NCBI GenBank assembly: GCA_963777975.1
Contig: CAVZSO010000006.1
Location: forward strand, 1-64,000
From: CSP1-4 sp963777975
GTDB taxonomy: Bacteria > Chloroflexota > Limnocylindria > Limnocylindrales > CSP1-4
Direction: 5' to 3'
DNA length: 64,000 nt
In this document: positions 49,358 to 57,501 of the stretch, one piece after another
Numbering within the stretch: the first letter of the stretch is position 1
How the letters are laid out: each line of letters opens with the position of its first letter
Position numbers and translations under genes: made by a program
The notes under the pieces: generated by a model
Seen by the model: only the letters and a program-made list of their open reading frames with translations
The model's database searches: none
Told to the model about the DNA's origin: nothing

Positions 49358-50335
49358 TCAGTGGTGCGCGAACGCCCCAGGCGGCCTCGAGGGCGGCCTC
49401 GTCCAGGAATAGCGCAGCTCGGAGCGGCCTCCGCGCCAGAGCCGAGCTATCCCACCGTGCGGCGACTCGGCGGGCTGGCTGACGATCGGCATCGGCGTAT
49501 CCCATCGCCCCGTCCCGATCGAAGCGGCCACCAGCGCGGTCGACAACCGTCGGCGCAGCTCGTTCGCGACCGCCGCCTGTGCACCCGTCGGAACGCGCTG
49601 CTGGACCCTGAGCGAGACCCCATCCGTGCCGATCCCGGTGACCGAGACGTCGGTCCCGGCGTCCGCATCGAACCTGTCCGCCCAGACCGGGTCCAGCCGC
49701 ATCTCGGCCGCGACTTCGGCCGCCGTCGAGAGGGCTCGGTCGAGGTCGGCAGCGCGCATGACATGCAGCTCGACGACGGCGACCGAGAACAAGCGCGTCA
49801 GGTTCGACGACAGCCGGATGAGCCCGTTCGAGACGGCGTGCGAGGAGCCGTTCTGGTCTCGCAACAGCGTCCGGCGGAGGCCGATCTCCTCGACAACCCC
49901 TTCCACCCCGGCATGGTCACGGACAACGACGTAGTCGCCCTTGAAGAACGGGCCTTCGACGAGGAGCAGGAAGCCCATCACGTAGTCGAGGACGACGTCC
50001 TGGGTAGCGAACAGGATGGCGACGACGACGACGACGATGGCGGCCAGGACGACCGTCAGGTCGAAGATCGCCAGGGCCATGGCGACGAGCCCGGCCAGGA
50101 CCGCGACACGAAGCAGCCGCAGGAGCAGGTCCTCGATCGTCCGTATCCGCTTGTCCATCTCCTCGGTCGAGCTCGACCTGGACGGCAGATGGGCGGCCTG
50201 GGCATGGATGACGGCCGGCACGAAACGGTGGATCGCGTAGACACCCACCCGATATGCGAGGAGCACGACGAGGGTGCCGACGAGCAGCGCGGCACCCCGC
50301 CCGACGATCCAGCGAAGCGCTTCGTTCAGGTCCAT
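49358..50335 (-). CDS. Small-conductance mechanosensitive channel family protein (MscS-like)
   Basis: 325 residues from ATG 50333-50335. Membrane helices: AALLVGTLVVLLAYRVGVYA, RLLRVAVLAGLVAMALAIF and LAAIVVVVVAILFATQDVVL. The pore-lining TM3 and beta-domain signature follow: DYVMGFLLLVEGPFFKGDYV, GVVEEIGLRRTLLRDQNG and SSHAVSNGLI, the MscS domain that normally reads GxxVPNS. It releases solutes on osmotic downshock. The C-terminal Arg/Pro-rich tail is variable. A GTG at 50392 could extend it by 19 residues. Confidence 0.85.
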   Translation of the reverse strand: MDLNEALRWIVGRGAALLVGTLVVLLAYRVGVYAIHRFVPAVIHAQAAHLPSRSSSTEEMDKRIRTIEDLLLRLLRVAVLAGLVAMALAIFDLTVVLAAIVVVVVAILFATQDVVLDYVMGFLLLVEGPFFKGDYVVVRDHAGVEGVVEEIGLRRTLLRDQNGSSHAVSNGLIRLSSNLTRLFSVAVVELHVMRAADLDRALSTAAEVAAEMRLDPVWADRFDADAGTDVSVTGIGTDGVSLRVQQRVPTGAQAAVANELRRRLSTALVAASIGTGRWDTPMPIVSQPAESPHGGIARLWRGGRSELRYSWTRPPSRPPGAFAHH

Positions 50336-50392
50336 CGGGCTCGCCACCTTCTCGCTGTCAAGGGCCAGCCCGCGACGCCGGGCGTCGCCCAC

Positions 50393-50606
50393 CAGCCTAC
50401 CTGAGCGACTCCGATGGCATGGGTCGATGAGCTGCCGACCTGGGTCCCCGGACGTGGCCGCTCCCCTGGGCGTCAGTCGATCTGACGCGGATCCTTCGGG
50501 GAGGTAGCCGCATGGAGCCTGGGATACCTAACGACTCCGCACGTCCCTGGCGATCGGCTAACGGGGCTTCGAGACGCCGGTCGTTGCCGCTGTGGTAGCT
50601 CGGCTC
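50393..50606. other. Intergenic stretch, nothing recognised
   Basis: About 210 bases between two minus-strand genes; no supported gene, RNA or strong hairpin seen. Confidence 0.4.
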
Positions 50607-51146
50607 TCAGACGGTGGGAACGAGGTCTGCCACGAGGCTCGAGGCCCAGGTCGCGGCACGCTCTTCCTCGCCGACCCTTAGCTGCTGATGCGTGTCGATG
50701 ATGAAGCTCTCGGGGTCGGCCACGAGCTGGAACCCATGTTCACGCAGCTGTCTGGCGATCCCTGTCGAGGCCCGACCCGTGAGCAGGGCCGGTCCAGGCG
50801 CACGCGTGTCGAACGCGGCCGCCCGCTTCTTCTGGACCATCCCGAGCCCGTCGAACCATTCCCGGATGCCGGTGCCTCTGGCCGAAGGGTCGAGGCTCAC
50901 ATGGCTCCAGCCATCCGCGACCGCAGCACGGTCCACGGCACTTGAGCGCGACTTCGCGGTCGGCATCCCATGGGCATGGGTCGGCGCACCCGCCACCACC
51001 AGGTCTGCCCACGCAACGAGATCTTCGGTCGCCTCGCTCACGGGCACGACTCGAACCTCGCTGTAGTGACTGAGCGATCCCGCGATGGCCGTGGCGATCG
51101 CGTGCGTATTGCCATACATCGACTCGTAGATGAGAAGCGTGTGCAT
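50607..51146 (-). CDS. Flavodoxin-like protein
   Basis: 179 residues from ATG 51144-51146, with GGAGG upstream. The N-terminus LLIYESMYGNTHAIATAIA is the flavodoxin FMN-phosphate loop (S-x-Y-G-N-T). VAWADLVVAGAPTHAHGMP forms the second FMN loop, and GPALLTGRASTGIARQLREHG the C-terminal part. It probably binds FMN and acts as electron carrier or quinone reductase; the partner is unknown. Open frame extends upstream but without flavodoxin homology. Confidence 0.8.
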   Translation of the reverse strand: MHTLLIYESMYGNTHAIATAIAGSLSHYSEVRVVPVSEATEDLVAWADLVVAGAPTHAHGMPTAKSRSSAVDRAAVADGWSHVSLDPSARGTGIREWFDGLGMVQKKRAAAFDTRAPGPALLTGRASTGIARQLREHGFQLVADPESFIIDTHQQLRVGEEERAATWASSLVADLVPTV

Positions 51147-51367
51147 GCCTTTTGCCTCCGTGCTGCGGCCTGAGGCTGCGCCAACCAGCTGGTCGGCGAC
51201 AAGGGCCGGATGTCCCGACACCAAGCCCAAGAGACACGAGGGACAGCTGCCTTCTCTGTCGCACGTGCGACCCCCGATGCGTCAGCCGATGTATTGCCTC
51301 GGGCCTCCGCCGCGCCCAGGCTATGTCAGTACGAATCGGCATCGGCATCACGGATCGGAGAGCGACC

Positions 51368-51553
51368 ATGACCACGAAGAAGACGACGAAGCCACCGGAA
51401 GACTCGGGCCATGACGTCGAGGGCCAGGGCTACCTGCTCGACCCCGTCATGGCGCGCCAGATCACCCACGACCGACAGAAGGACATGGAGCGCTCGACGG
51501 CAGAGCGCGCTCGCCAGAAGGAAGCGCGGCCGAACAAGCAGCGTCAACCCTAG
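51368..51553 (+). CDS. Small hydrophilic protein of unknown function
   Basis: 61 residues from ATG 51368 with GGAGAG eight bases upstream. Lys/Glu/Arg-rich and probably helical or disordered: TTKKTTKPPEDSGHDVEGQG, LLDPVMARQITHDRQKDMER, ending RPNKQRQP. No family recognised. It lies in a run of small hydrophilic genes. Confidence 0.5.
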   Translation: MTTKKTTKPPEDSGHDVEGQGYLLDPVMARQITHDRQKDMERSTAERARQKEARPNKQRQP

Positions 51554-51719
51554 GGACGAGACGACGGAGCGTCGATCCTGGGCGGGAACGCCGGCGGTCA
51601 GTCCGACGTCACCGAGTGCCAGAGGGCATTGACGGGACATCTACGATACCGGGCAGGTCGGTGCGTCGACGCACCGGACGAGTGATCCTCGAGGCTCGGG
51701 TATCTCGAAGGGTGGGGAC

Positions 51720-51914
51720 ATGACCGACTTCATCGAGCACCGTCGGCGCGCGAGCGACCGGGCGCAGGAGCGAGCGCTCCGGGCCGCCGAGGCCGGGGAC
51801 TATGCGGCCGTCGTGATGGCCAACGCGCAGGTCGAGGAGGCGCTCCGGCGGCGGGCCGATTGGCGGCCGACGAACCCTGCAGAACCCCAACCCGATCAGG
51901 ATCAGACGCACTGA
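51720..51914 (+). CDS. Small basic protein, paralogue of the 49032 gene
   Basis: 64 residues; MTDFIEHRRRASDRAQERAL, then GDYAAVVMANAQVEEALRRRADWRPTNP. GGTGGGG precedes the ATG. Same small family as the protein at 49032-49211. No known domain. Confidence 0.6.
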   Translation: MTDFIEHRRRASDRAQERALRAAEAGDYAAVVMANAQVEEALRRRADWRPTNPAEPQPDQDQTH

Positions 51915-51920
51915 TCGCGA

Positions 51921-51935
51921 TCAGATCCGATCTGA
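51921..51935. terminator. Small hairpin between convergent genes
   Basis: TCAGATC-C-GATCTGA between the 51720 gene (plus) and dnaE (minus). Short, AT-richer than surroundings; a weak bidirectional terminator candidate. Confidence 0.3.
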
Positions 51936-51948
51936 CCGGGGACGACGC

Positions 51949-54900
51949 CTAGGTCAGCTCGAGCGTCAGGATCGGACCGACCCGCCGGCGAAGCTCGGCG
52001 ACCAGCTCGCCGTCGTAGGCGACCCCCGTCCGGAGCTGCATCTGCTGGACGTGGCCGCCTGAGGCCGGGAGGTGCAGGACCACCGCCGTCTCACCCGGCC
52101 GGGCGTTGATGACGGCCCGCAGCGCCTCGAAGGCGTCGATCAGGCGCTGCTCATCAGACGGTCCGAATCGCACCTGCAGGACCTGGCCGGTTCGCGCCGT
52201 GGTCGGCAGCGTCGGGGCGTCCGGTGCGACCACCGCTTCCATCGCCTGACGCGGCTCGTCAGGCAGGGCAGGCTCGTCATCGCCCTCCTCGAGCGCCGCG
52301 ATCGATCCGGGCACGGGCATCTCCGAGACCGGCGCGACGGGGCGAGGTCGTGGCAGCGCGGCGGGCGGAGCGCCGCCGTGCCCCGTGATCTCGATGGTGC
52401 CGAGGATGCCGCCACCGCGCAGCGGCGACACGTGCGGGATCGTCCGGATCGCCGGTATGGGAGCCGGCAAGCCGGGGCCCACCGCGACCCGCTGGCCGCC
52501 GCCGTCGCTGCGCGGCCAACCATTGCCGTTGCCGTTGGCGTCGCCGCGATAGGCGTTCCCGCTACGACCACCGCGACGGCTCCGATCGCCGTCGGCGACG
52601 GCCTGCCCGAAGGCGGTCTCCCCCATCGCGAGAGCGGCATCCCAGTCCCAGATCGCGTCGGCCAGGAGGACCGACTCGTCACCCTTGTGATCGACCCGCC
52701 CAGCCACGAGCACGATGGCATCAGGGCGCCAGGCGCCGGAGGTCGCCTCGAGGGTCTTGGGGAAGACGACGACCTCCAGCGAGCCCTGGAGGTCCTCGAG
52801 CGTGGCCACGGCCATCGTCGCTCGCGCCTTGGTCACGACCGTGCGGACGCCGGTGATGATGCCGGCGACGACCACCCGCTGCTGGTCGAGCTCTTCGCCG
52901 AGATCGCCGCTGTACGCGGTCACGAAGCGGCCGATGGGCTCCGCGATGTCGCCCAGCGGATGGTCCGAGAGGTACAGGCCGAGCAGCTCCTTCTCCCAGC
53001 GCAATCGCTCGCGGAGCGGCGCCTCCGGGGTCTGCGGCAGGGGTCGGTCGATCATCTCCGGCTCGGCGCCGATGTCGAACAATGAGGTCTGGCCACTGAT
53101 GCGGTCGCGCTGCACGGATTGACCGGTGGCCATCGCGTCGTCGAGGGCCAGCAACAGCTGCGCGGGATGACCGAAGCGATTGAGCGCGCTGACCTTGACC
53201 AGCGACTCGAGGACGCGGCGGTTCGCCAGCCGCAGGTCGACCCGCGTGCTGAAGTCCGCCAGCGATCGGAAGTCGCCGTCGGCCTCCCGGGTCGCGACGA
53301 TCGACTCGATGGCGCCCTGGCCGACGTTCTTGACCGCCAGCAGGCCGAAGCGGATGGCGTCGCCCTCGACCGTGAAGTGCACGCCCGACTTGTGGACATC
53401 GGGCGGCCGGACCTCGATGCCCAGGCGCCGGCATTCGGCGACGGCGGCCGCGACGCGCTCACTCGAGTCGCGCACCGCGGTCAGCACGCTGGTCATGTAC
53501 TCGACCGTGTAGTTGGCCTTGAGGTACGCGGTCTGGTAGGCGATCAGGCCGTAGCACGTCGCATGCGCCTTGTTGAAACCGTAGCGCTCGAAGGGCTCGA
53601 AGGCCTTGAAGACGGCATCGATGACCTGTGGCTCGACGCCGCGCTCGGCTGCCTGGGTCACGAAGCGCTCCTTCTGGGCGCGCAGGACCGACGACTTCTT
53701 CTTGCGGATGGCGTAGCCGAGCGTGTCCGCCTCGGGCCCGGTGAAGCCGCCGAGTGCCTTGGCGGCGGACATGATGTCCTCCTGGTAGACGAAGATCCCG
53801 TAGGTCTTCTCCAGGTAGGGCTCGAGCAGCGGGTGCAGGTACGTCACCGGCTCCAGGCCATGCTTGCGCCGGATGTAGGCCGGGATGTTCTCCATGGGGC
53901 CGGGCCGGAAGAGGGCGACCATGGCCGCCAGGTCGTAGACCGAGGTCGGCTGGAGGTCCTTGATGTACCGACGCATGCCCGGCGACTCGAGCTGGAAGAT
54001 GCCCGTCGTCTCGCCCGATGCCAGCAGCGCGAAGGTCCTGCCGTCGTCCAGGGGGATGGCCTCGAGGTCGATGCGCTCGCCGCGGTTCTCCTCGATGAGG
54101 TCGACGGCCTGGCGCAGGATGGTCAGGTTGGAGAGGCCCAGGAAGTCGAACTTGAGCAGCCCGAGCGCCTCGACACCGTGCATCTCGTACTGCGTCATGA
54201 GCGCGTCCGAGTTGGTCGCACGCTGGAGCGGCATGAGCTCGGTCAGCGGCTCGCGGCTGATGACCACGCCGGCGGCGTGGGTCGAGGCATTGCGCGCGAC
54301 GCCCTCGACCTGCTTGGCGAGGTCGACGAGGCGGGTCACCTGGGGGTCGGACTCATAGGCCGACTTGAGCTCCGGTGAGATCTCCAGCGCCTCGTCGAGC
54401 TTGATGCCCAGCTGGTTGGGGACGGCCTTGGCGATGCGGTCGACGTCGCCATAGCCCATCCCAAGGACCCGGCCGACGTCGCGCAGGGCAGCCCGGGCGA
54501 GCATGGTGCCGAAGGTGATGATCTGGGCCACGTGGTCGGAGCCGTACTTGTGCGTGACGTAGGCGATGACCTCGTCGCGACGGCTGTCCTCGAAGTCGAC
54601 GTCGATGTCGGGCATCGTCACCCGATCGGGGTTCAGGAAGCGCTCGAACGGCAGCTCGTAGCGGATGGGATCGACCGGCGTGATGCCCAGCGTGTAGGTC
54701 ACGATCGAGCCAGGTGCGGAGCCGCGGCAGGTGGTCGCGATGCCCTGCTCGCGGGCGAAGCGAGTGAAGTCGGCGACGATGAGGAAGTAGCCCGGGTAGC
54801 CCATGCGGACGATGACGTCGAGCTCGTAGTCGAGGCGGTCCTGGACCTCGCGGGTGACCGTCCCGTAGCGGCGCTCGAGGCCGGCCTGGCACTCAGCCCG

Positions 54901-55806
54901 AAGCCAGCTCTCGACGGTGTGGCCCTCGGGGACCGGGAAGTTCGGCAGCTTGAGGTCGCCGAACGACATGTGCAGCTCGGTCATCTCGGCGATCTGCCGC
55001 GTGTTCGTGATCGCCTCGGGGATCTCGGTGAACAGCCGAGCCATCTCGTCGGCGCTCTTGAGGAAGAACTCCGAAGTTTCGAACTTCAGGCGATTGGGCG
55101 TGTCGAGGTTGGAGGCCGTGCCCACGCAGAGCAGGACGTCGTGCGCCTCCGACTGGCTCTTGTTCACGTAGTGCAGGTCGTTCGTGCCGACGAGCGGCAG
55201 GCCGACCTCCGGCCCCAGGCGGCGAAGCTGCTCGAGGAGTCGCCGCTGCTCGGGTAGGCCGTGGTCCTGGACCTCGAGAAAGAAGTTGCCCGGCCCGAAG
55301 ATGTCGCCGTATTCGCCCGCCAGGTTGCGGGCCAGGTCCCAGTCCTCGACCTCCAGCGCCCGCGGGATCTCACCGTTGAGGCAGGCGGAGAGGCCGATCA
55401 GGCCCTCGGCGTGCTGGGCGAGGTACTCACGATCGATGCGCGGCTTGTAGTAGTAGCCATCGAGGTGCGCGTCGGTGACGATGCGGCAGAGGTTTCGATA
55501 GCCGGTCCAGTCCTTGGCCAGCAGGATCAGGTGGTAGGGCTGGGCGTCGGCCTTGCCTTCGCGGTCGGACATCGAGCGACGGGCGACGTAGGTCTCGACG
55601 CCGATGATGGGCTTGATCTCGCGCTTCTCGCAGGCCTGGTAGAAGGCCACCGCACCGTAGAGCGCGCCGTGATCGGTGATGGCCAGGCTGTCGAAGCCCT
55701 GCGCGCTGGCCTGCGAGACGAGGTCGTCGATGCGCCCGAGGCCGTCGAGGAGGCTGAACTCCGAGTGGACGTGGAGGTGGGTGAAGTCGTTCGGAGCGAT
55801 CGTCAC
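51949..55806 (-). CDS. dnaE: DNA polymerase III subunit alpha
   Basis: 1285 residues, intact. PHP domain: FTHLHVHSEFSLLDGLGRI and LAITDHGALYGAVAFYQAC. Catalytic palm: MPDIDVDFEDSRRDEVIAYV with the active Asp residues, and ATTCRGSAPGSIVTYTLGI. Fingers and later: KSAYESDPQV, HAAGVVISREPL, RFGLLAVKNVGQGAIESIV. A C-terminal OB fold (VAGIITGVRTVVTKA) is followed by a Gly/Asn/Arg-rich linker and a final beta-rich domain. Replicative polymerase. GTG start; TACCAT lies nine bases upstream. Confidence 0.97.
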   Translation of the reverse strand: MTIAPNDFTHLHVHSEFSLLDGLGRIDDLVSQASAQGFDSLAITDHGALYGAVAFYQACEKREIKPIIGVETYVARRSMSDREGKADAQPYHLILLAKDWTGYRNLCRIVTDAHLDGYYYKPRIDREYLAQHAEGLIGLSACLNGEIPRALEVEDWDLARNLAGEYGDIFGPGNFFLEVQDHGLPEQRRLLEQLRRLGPEVGLPLVGTNDLHYVNKSQSEAHDVLLCVGTASNLDTPNRLKFETSEFFLKSADEMARLFTEIPEAITNTRQIAEMTELHMSFGDLKLPNFPVPEGHTVESWLRAECQAGLERRYGTVTREVQDRLDYELDVIVRMGYPGYFLIVADFTRFAREQGIATTCRGSAPGSIVTYTLGITPVDPIRYELPFERFLNPDRVTMPDIDVDFEDSRRDEVIAYVTHKYGSDHVAQIITFGTMLARAALRDVGRVLGMGYGDVDRIAKAVPNQLGIKLDEALEISPELKSAYESDPQVTRLVDLAKQVEGVARNASTHAAGVVISREPLTELMPLQRATNSDALMTQYEMHGVEALGLLKFDFLGLSNLTILRQAVDLIEENRGERIDLEAIPLDDGRTFALLASGETTGIFQLESPGMRRYIKDLQPTSVYDLAAMVALFRPGPMENIPAYIRRKHGLEPVTYLHPLLEPYLEKTYGIFVYQEDIMSAAKALGGFTGPEADTLGYAIRKKKSSVLRAQKERFVTQAAERGVEPQVIDAVFKAFEPFERYGFNKAHATCYGLIAYQTAYLKANYTVEYMTSVLTAVRDSSERVAAAVAECRRLGIEVRPPDVHKSGVHFTVEGDAIRFGLLAVKNVGQGAIESIVATREADGDFRSLADFSTRVDLRLANRRVLESLVKVSALNRFGHPAQLLLALDDAMATGQSVQRDRISGQTSLFDIGAEPEMIDRPLPQTPEAPLRERLRWEKELLGLYLSDHPLGDIAEPIGRFVTAYSGDLGEELDQQRVVVAGIITGVRTVVTKARATMAVATLEDLQGSLEVVVFPKTLEATSGAWRPDAIVLVAGRVDHKGDESVLLADAIWDWDAALAMGETAFGQAVADGDRSRRGGRSGNAYRGDANGNGNGWPRSDGGGQRVAVGPGLPAPIPAIRTIPHVSPLRGGGILGTIEITGHGGAPPAALPRPRPVAPVSEMPVPGSIAALEEGDDEPALPDEPRQAMEAVVAPDAPTLPTTARTGQVLQVRFGPSDEQRLIDAFEALRAVINARPGETAVVLHLPASGGHVQQMQLRTGVAYDGELVAELRRRVGPILTLELT

Positions 55807-55902
55807 GGGGCGTCAATGGTAGCCCCGGTGGGCCCTCATCGTCCCGGACCGGATCTGGGCCGGATGGCTACCTCTGATTCCCGTGGCCGCGGCTCGAGGC
55901 GG

Positions 55903-56334
55903 TCACGCCTCGGCCGCCTCCTTGAGGCCCTGCAGGACGGGTGCCCAGTTGTCCTTGGCCATCTTGTCGGCTTCCTCCTGGGTCGCGTTGTTGTCCTGGG
56001 TGAGGGTCAGGGTGGTCGTTCCACCGTCGTCGGCCACGTCGTATGTGACGGTGTGGTAGTTCTCGGGCTTGTCCTCGCTGCCGCCCATCGGGCTCCAGTG
56101 GGTGTACGTCAGGCGTCGCCCGGGCTCGACCTCGAGCACCGTGCCCTTGTCCACGTACGACGTGCCCTTCCACTCACCCGACCAGGTGATCGGGCTGCCG
56201 ACCTTCCAGTCCGTCGCGAGGTTGGTCCCGTGCATGTACTGCTTGACCTTGGCCGGATCCGTCAGCGCGTCCCAGACCTTGGCCCTGGACGCGTCGATCG
56301 TGACCGATGTGACCGCCTCGAATCCTCTCGTCAT
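55903..56334 (-). CDS. START/SRPBCC (AHSA1-like) domain protein
   Basis: 143 residues from ATG 56332-56334, with GGAGGA upstream. FEAVTSVTIDASRAKVWDAL, DPAKVKQYMHG, then GSPITWSGEW, VLEVEPGRRLTYTHW and TVTYDVADDGGTTTLTLTQD: the Aha1-C/SRPBCC helix-grip fold that binds hydrophobic ligands. Such small cytoplasmic proteins are common and mostly uncharacterised. It sits downstream of dps in the same direction. Intact. Confidence 0.85.
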   Translation of the reverse strand: MTRGFEAVTSVTIDASRAKVWDALTDPAKVKQYMHGTNLATDWKVGSPITWSGEWKGTSYVDKGTVLEVEPGRRLTYTHWSPMGGSEDKPENYHTVTYDVADDGGTTTLTLTQDNNATQEEADKMAKDNWAPVLQGLKEAAEA

Positions 56335-56399
56335 CGTGTGTCCTCCGTTCTCCCCCGGTGTCCGCACCAGGCCAGCCACCTGGCCCCCTCATTTGAGCC

Positions 56400-56904
56400 C
56401 TAGCCCTGGAGATGCGCCTCGAGGAAGTAGAGATACTTGTCAGCGCAGCGGCTGATCTCGGTGAAGAGATCCGCCGTGTTGGCATCGCCGAGCTCGTCGG
56501 TCTGGTCGATGGCGTCGCGGGCCGAGTTGGTGAACGCCGACAGGCGGGCGGCGACGGCTTTGACGTAGTCCATGCTCTCGGTGATGTCCGTCGGGAATTC
56601 CGGCAAGGTGCTCGAGGCGGCCGCCATGCGCACGGTCCCGCGTGGCATAACCCCCGAGCGCCGTCACGCGCTCGGCGAGCTGATCGACCCACTCCTCCAC
56701 CTCTTCGGCGACCTCGTCGAAGAGCTTGTGGAGCTGCCAGAAGTCCGCGCCTTTGACGTTCCAATGCGCCTGCTTGACCTGACTCAGGAGGTCGAAGGCG
56801 TCCGCCAGGTGCTGGTTGAGCACCTTGTTGATCTTCCGGCGACGTTCGAGAGGGATGTCGACGCTGGTGGAGAACGAACGAGCTGATGCCGATCTCGCGG
56901 CCAT
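56400..56904 (-). CDS. dps: Dps-type ferritin-like DNA-protection protein (one frame break)
   Basis: Composite of about 167 residues. First half: KINKVLNQHLADAFDLLSQV, then KQAHWNVKGADFWQLHKLFD, the ferroxidase-site signature with His and Asp. EVAEEVEEWVDQLAERVTAL is the second helix. After a break near 56650 the frame resumes (ESMDYVKAVAARLSAF, DANTADLFTEISRCADKYLY) and ends with FLEAHLQG. Dps shells oxidise and store iron and can bind DNA in stress. ATG start with GAGGAGG. Confidence 0.85.
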
Positions 56905-56983
56905 CGGGATGCCTCCTCAGGTGTGCTCATGGTAGCGAGGGTGCCGACCACCCAGGATGCGGACGTCCTGAGTCACGCCCGGG

Positions 56984-56989
56984 TATCGT
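56984..56989 (+). promoter_or_regulatory. TATCGT -10 element of the zincin gene
   Basis: TATCGT, six bases, then GTG 56996: leaderless pattern. Confidence 0.45.
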
Positions 56990-56995
56990 CCGCGC

Positions 56996-57385
56996 GTGAC
57001 ATCTATCAATTCCGCATCAATCGACGTCGACATCGAGGGCTTCGTCGTCGACGCGCTCGAGCGCCTGCCAGAGCCATTCGCCGGTCGGCTTGGAAGCGTC
57101 GCCATCGTCATCGAGGAGGAGCCGACGCCGGCCCAGCTGGCTTCGGTCGGGGCTCGGGGCCTCTACGGCCTGTACCAGGGCATCCCGCGCACGCAACTAT
57201 CCGCCGATGCGGCCGCCGGCGTGAGCAAGATCACGATCTTCCGTGGCCCATTGGTCCGGGCCAGTCGCTCCCGCGAGGAGCTGGCCGAACGCGTCGCGGA
57301 CACCGTCTACCACGAGATCGCGCACCATTTCGGGATCTCCGACGCGCGGCTGCACGAGCTGCGAGACCGCACCGATCGTCTGTGA
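56996..57385 (+). CDS. Minimal zincin-like metallopeptidase (PF06262-type)
   Basis: 129 residues from GTG 56996. FVVDALERLPEPFAGRLGSV, VAIVIEEEPT and LYGLYQGIPRT precede the zinc motif YHEIAHHFGISDARLHEL (HExxHxxGxxD, with the Glu as general base). This matches the small 'metallopeptidase family protein' group (formerly DUF1025), cytoplasmic and of unknown substrate. TATCGT lies six bases before the GTG. Confidence 0.9.
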   Translation: MTSINSASIDVDIEGFVVDALERLPEPFAGRLGSVAIVIEEEPTPAQLASVGARGLYGLYQGIPRTQLSADAAAGVSKITIFRGPLVRASRSREELAERVADTVYHEIAHHFGISDARLHELRDRTDRL

Positions 57386-57501
57386 ACGGGGCATTAGGTG
57401 GGCTTGGGCACGTTCGTCCTGATCGGCGCGGTCGAGTCAGGCCGCGACGAAGCCTGACGGGCTGTCGACCAGCCCGTCGGCAGTGCGTTCGACCGTCGTT
57501 G

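Noticed and set aside
50730..50741. GAACCCATGTTC resembling a LexA box
   Set aside because: Lies inside the flavodoxin-like coding sequence (encoding part of EHGFQL), far from any promoter; a chance match.
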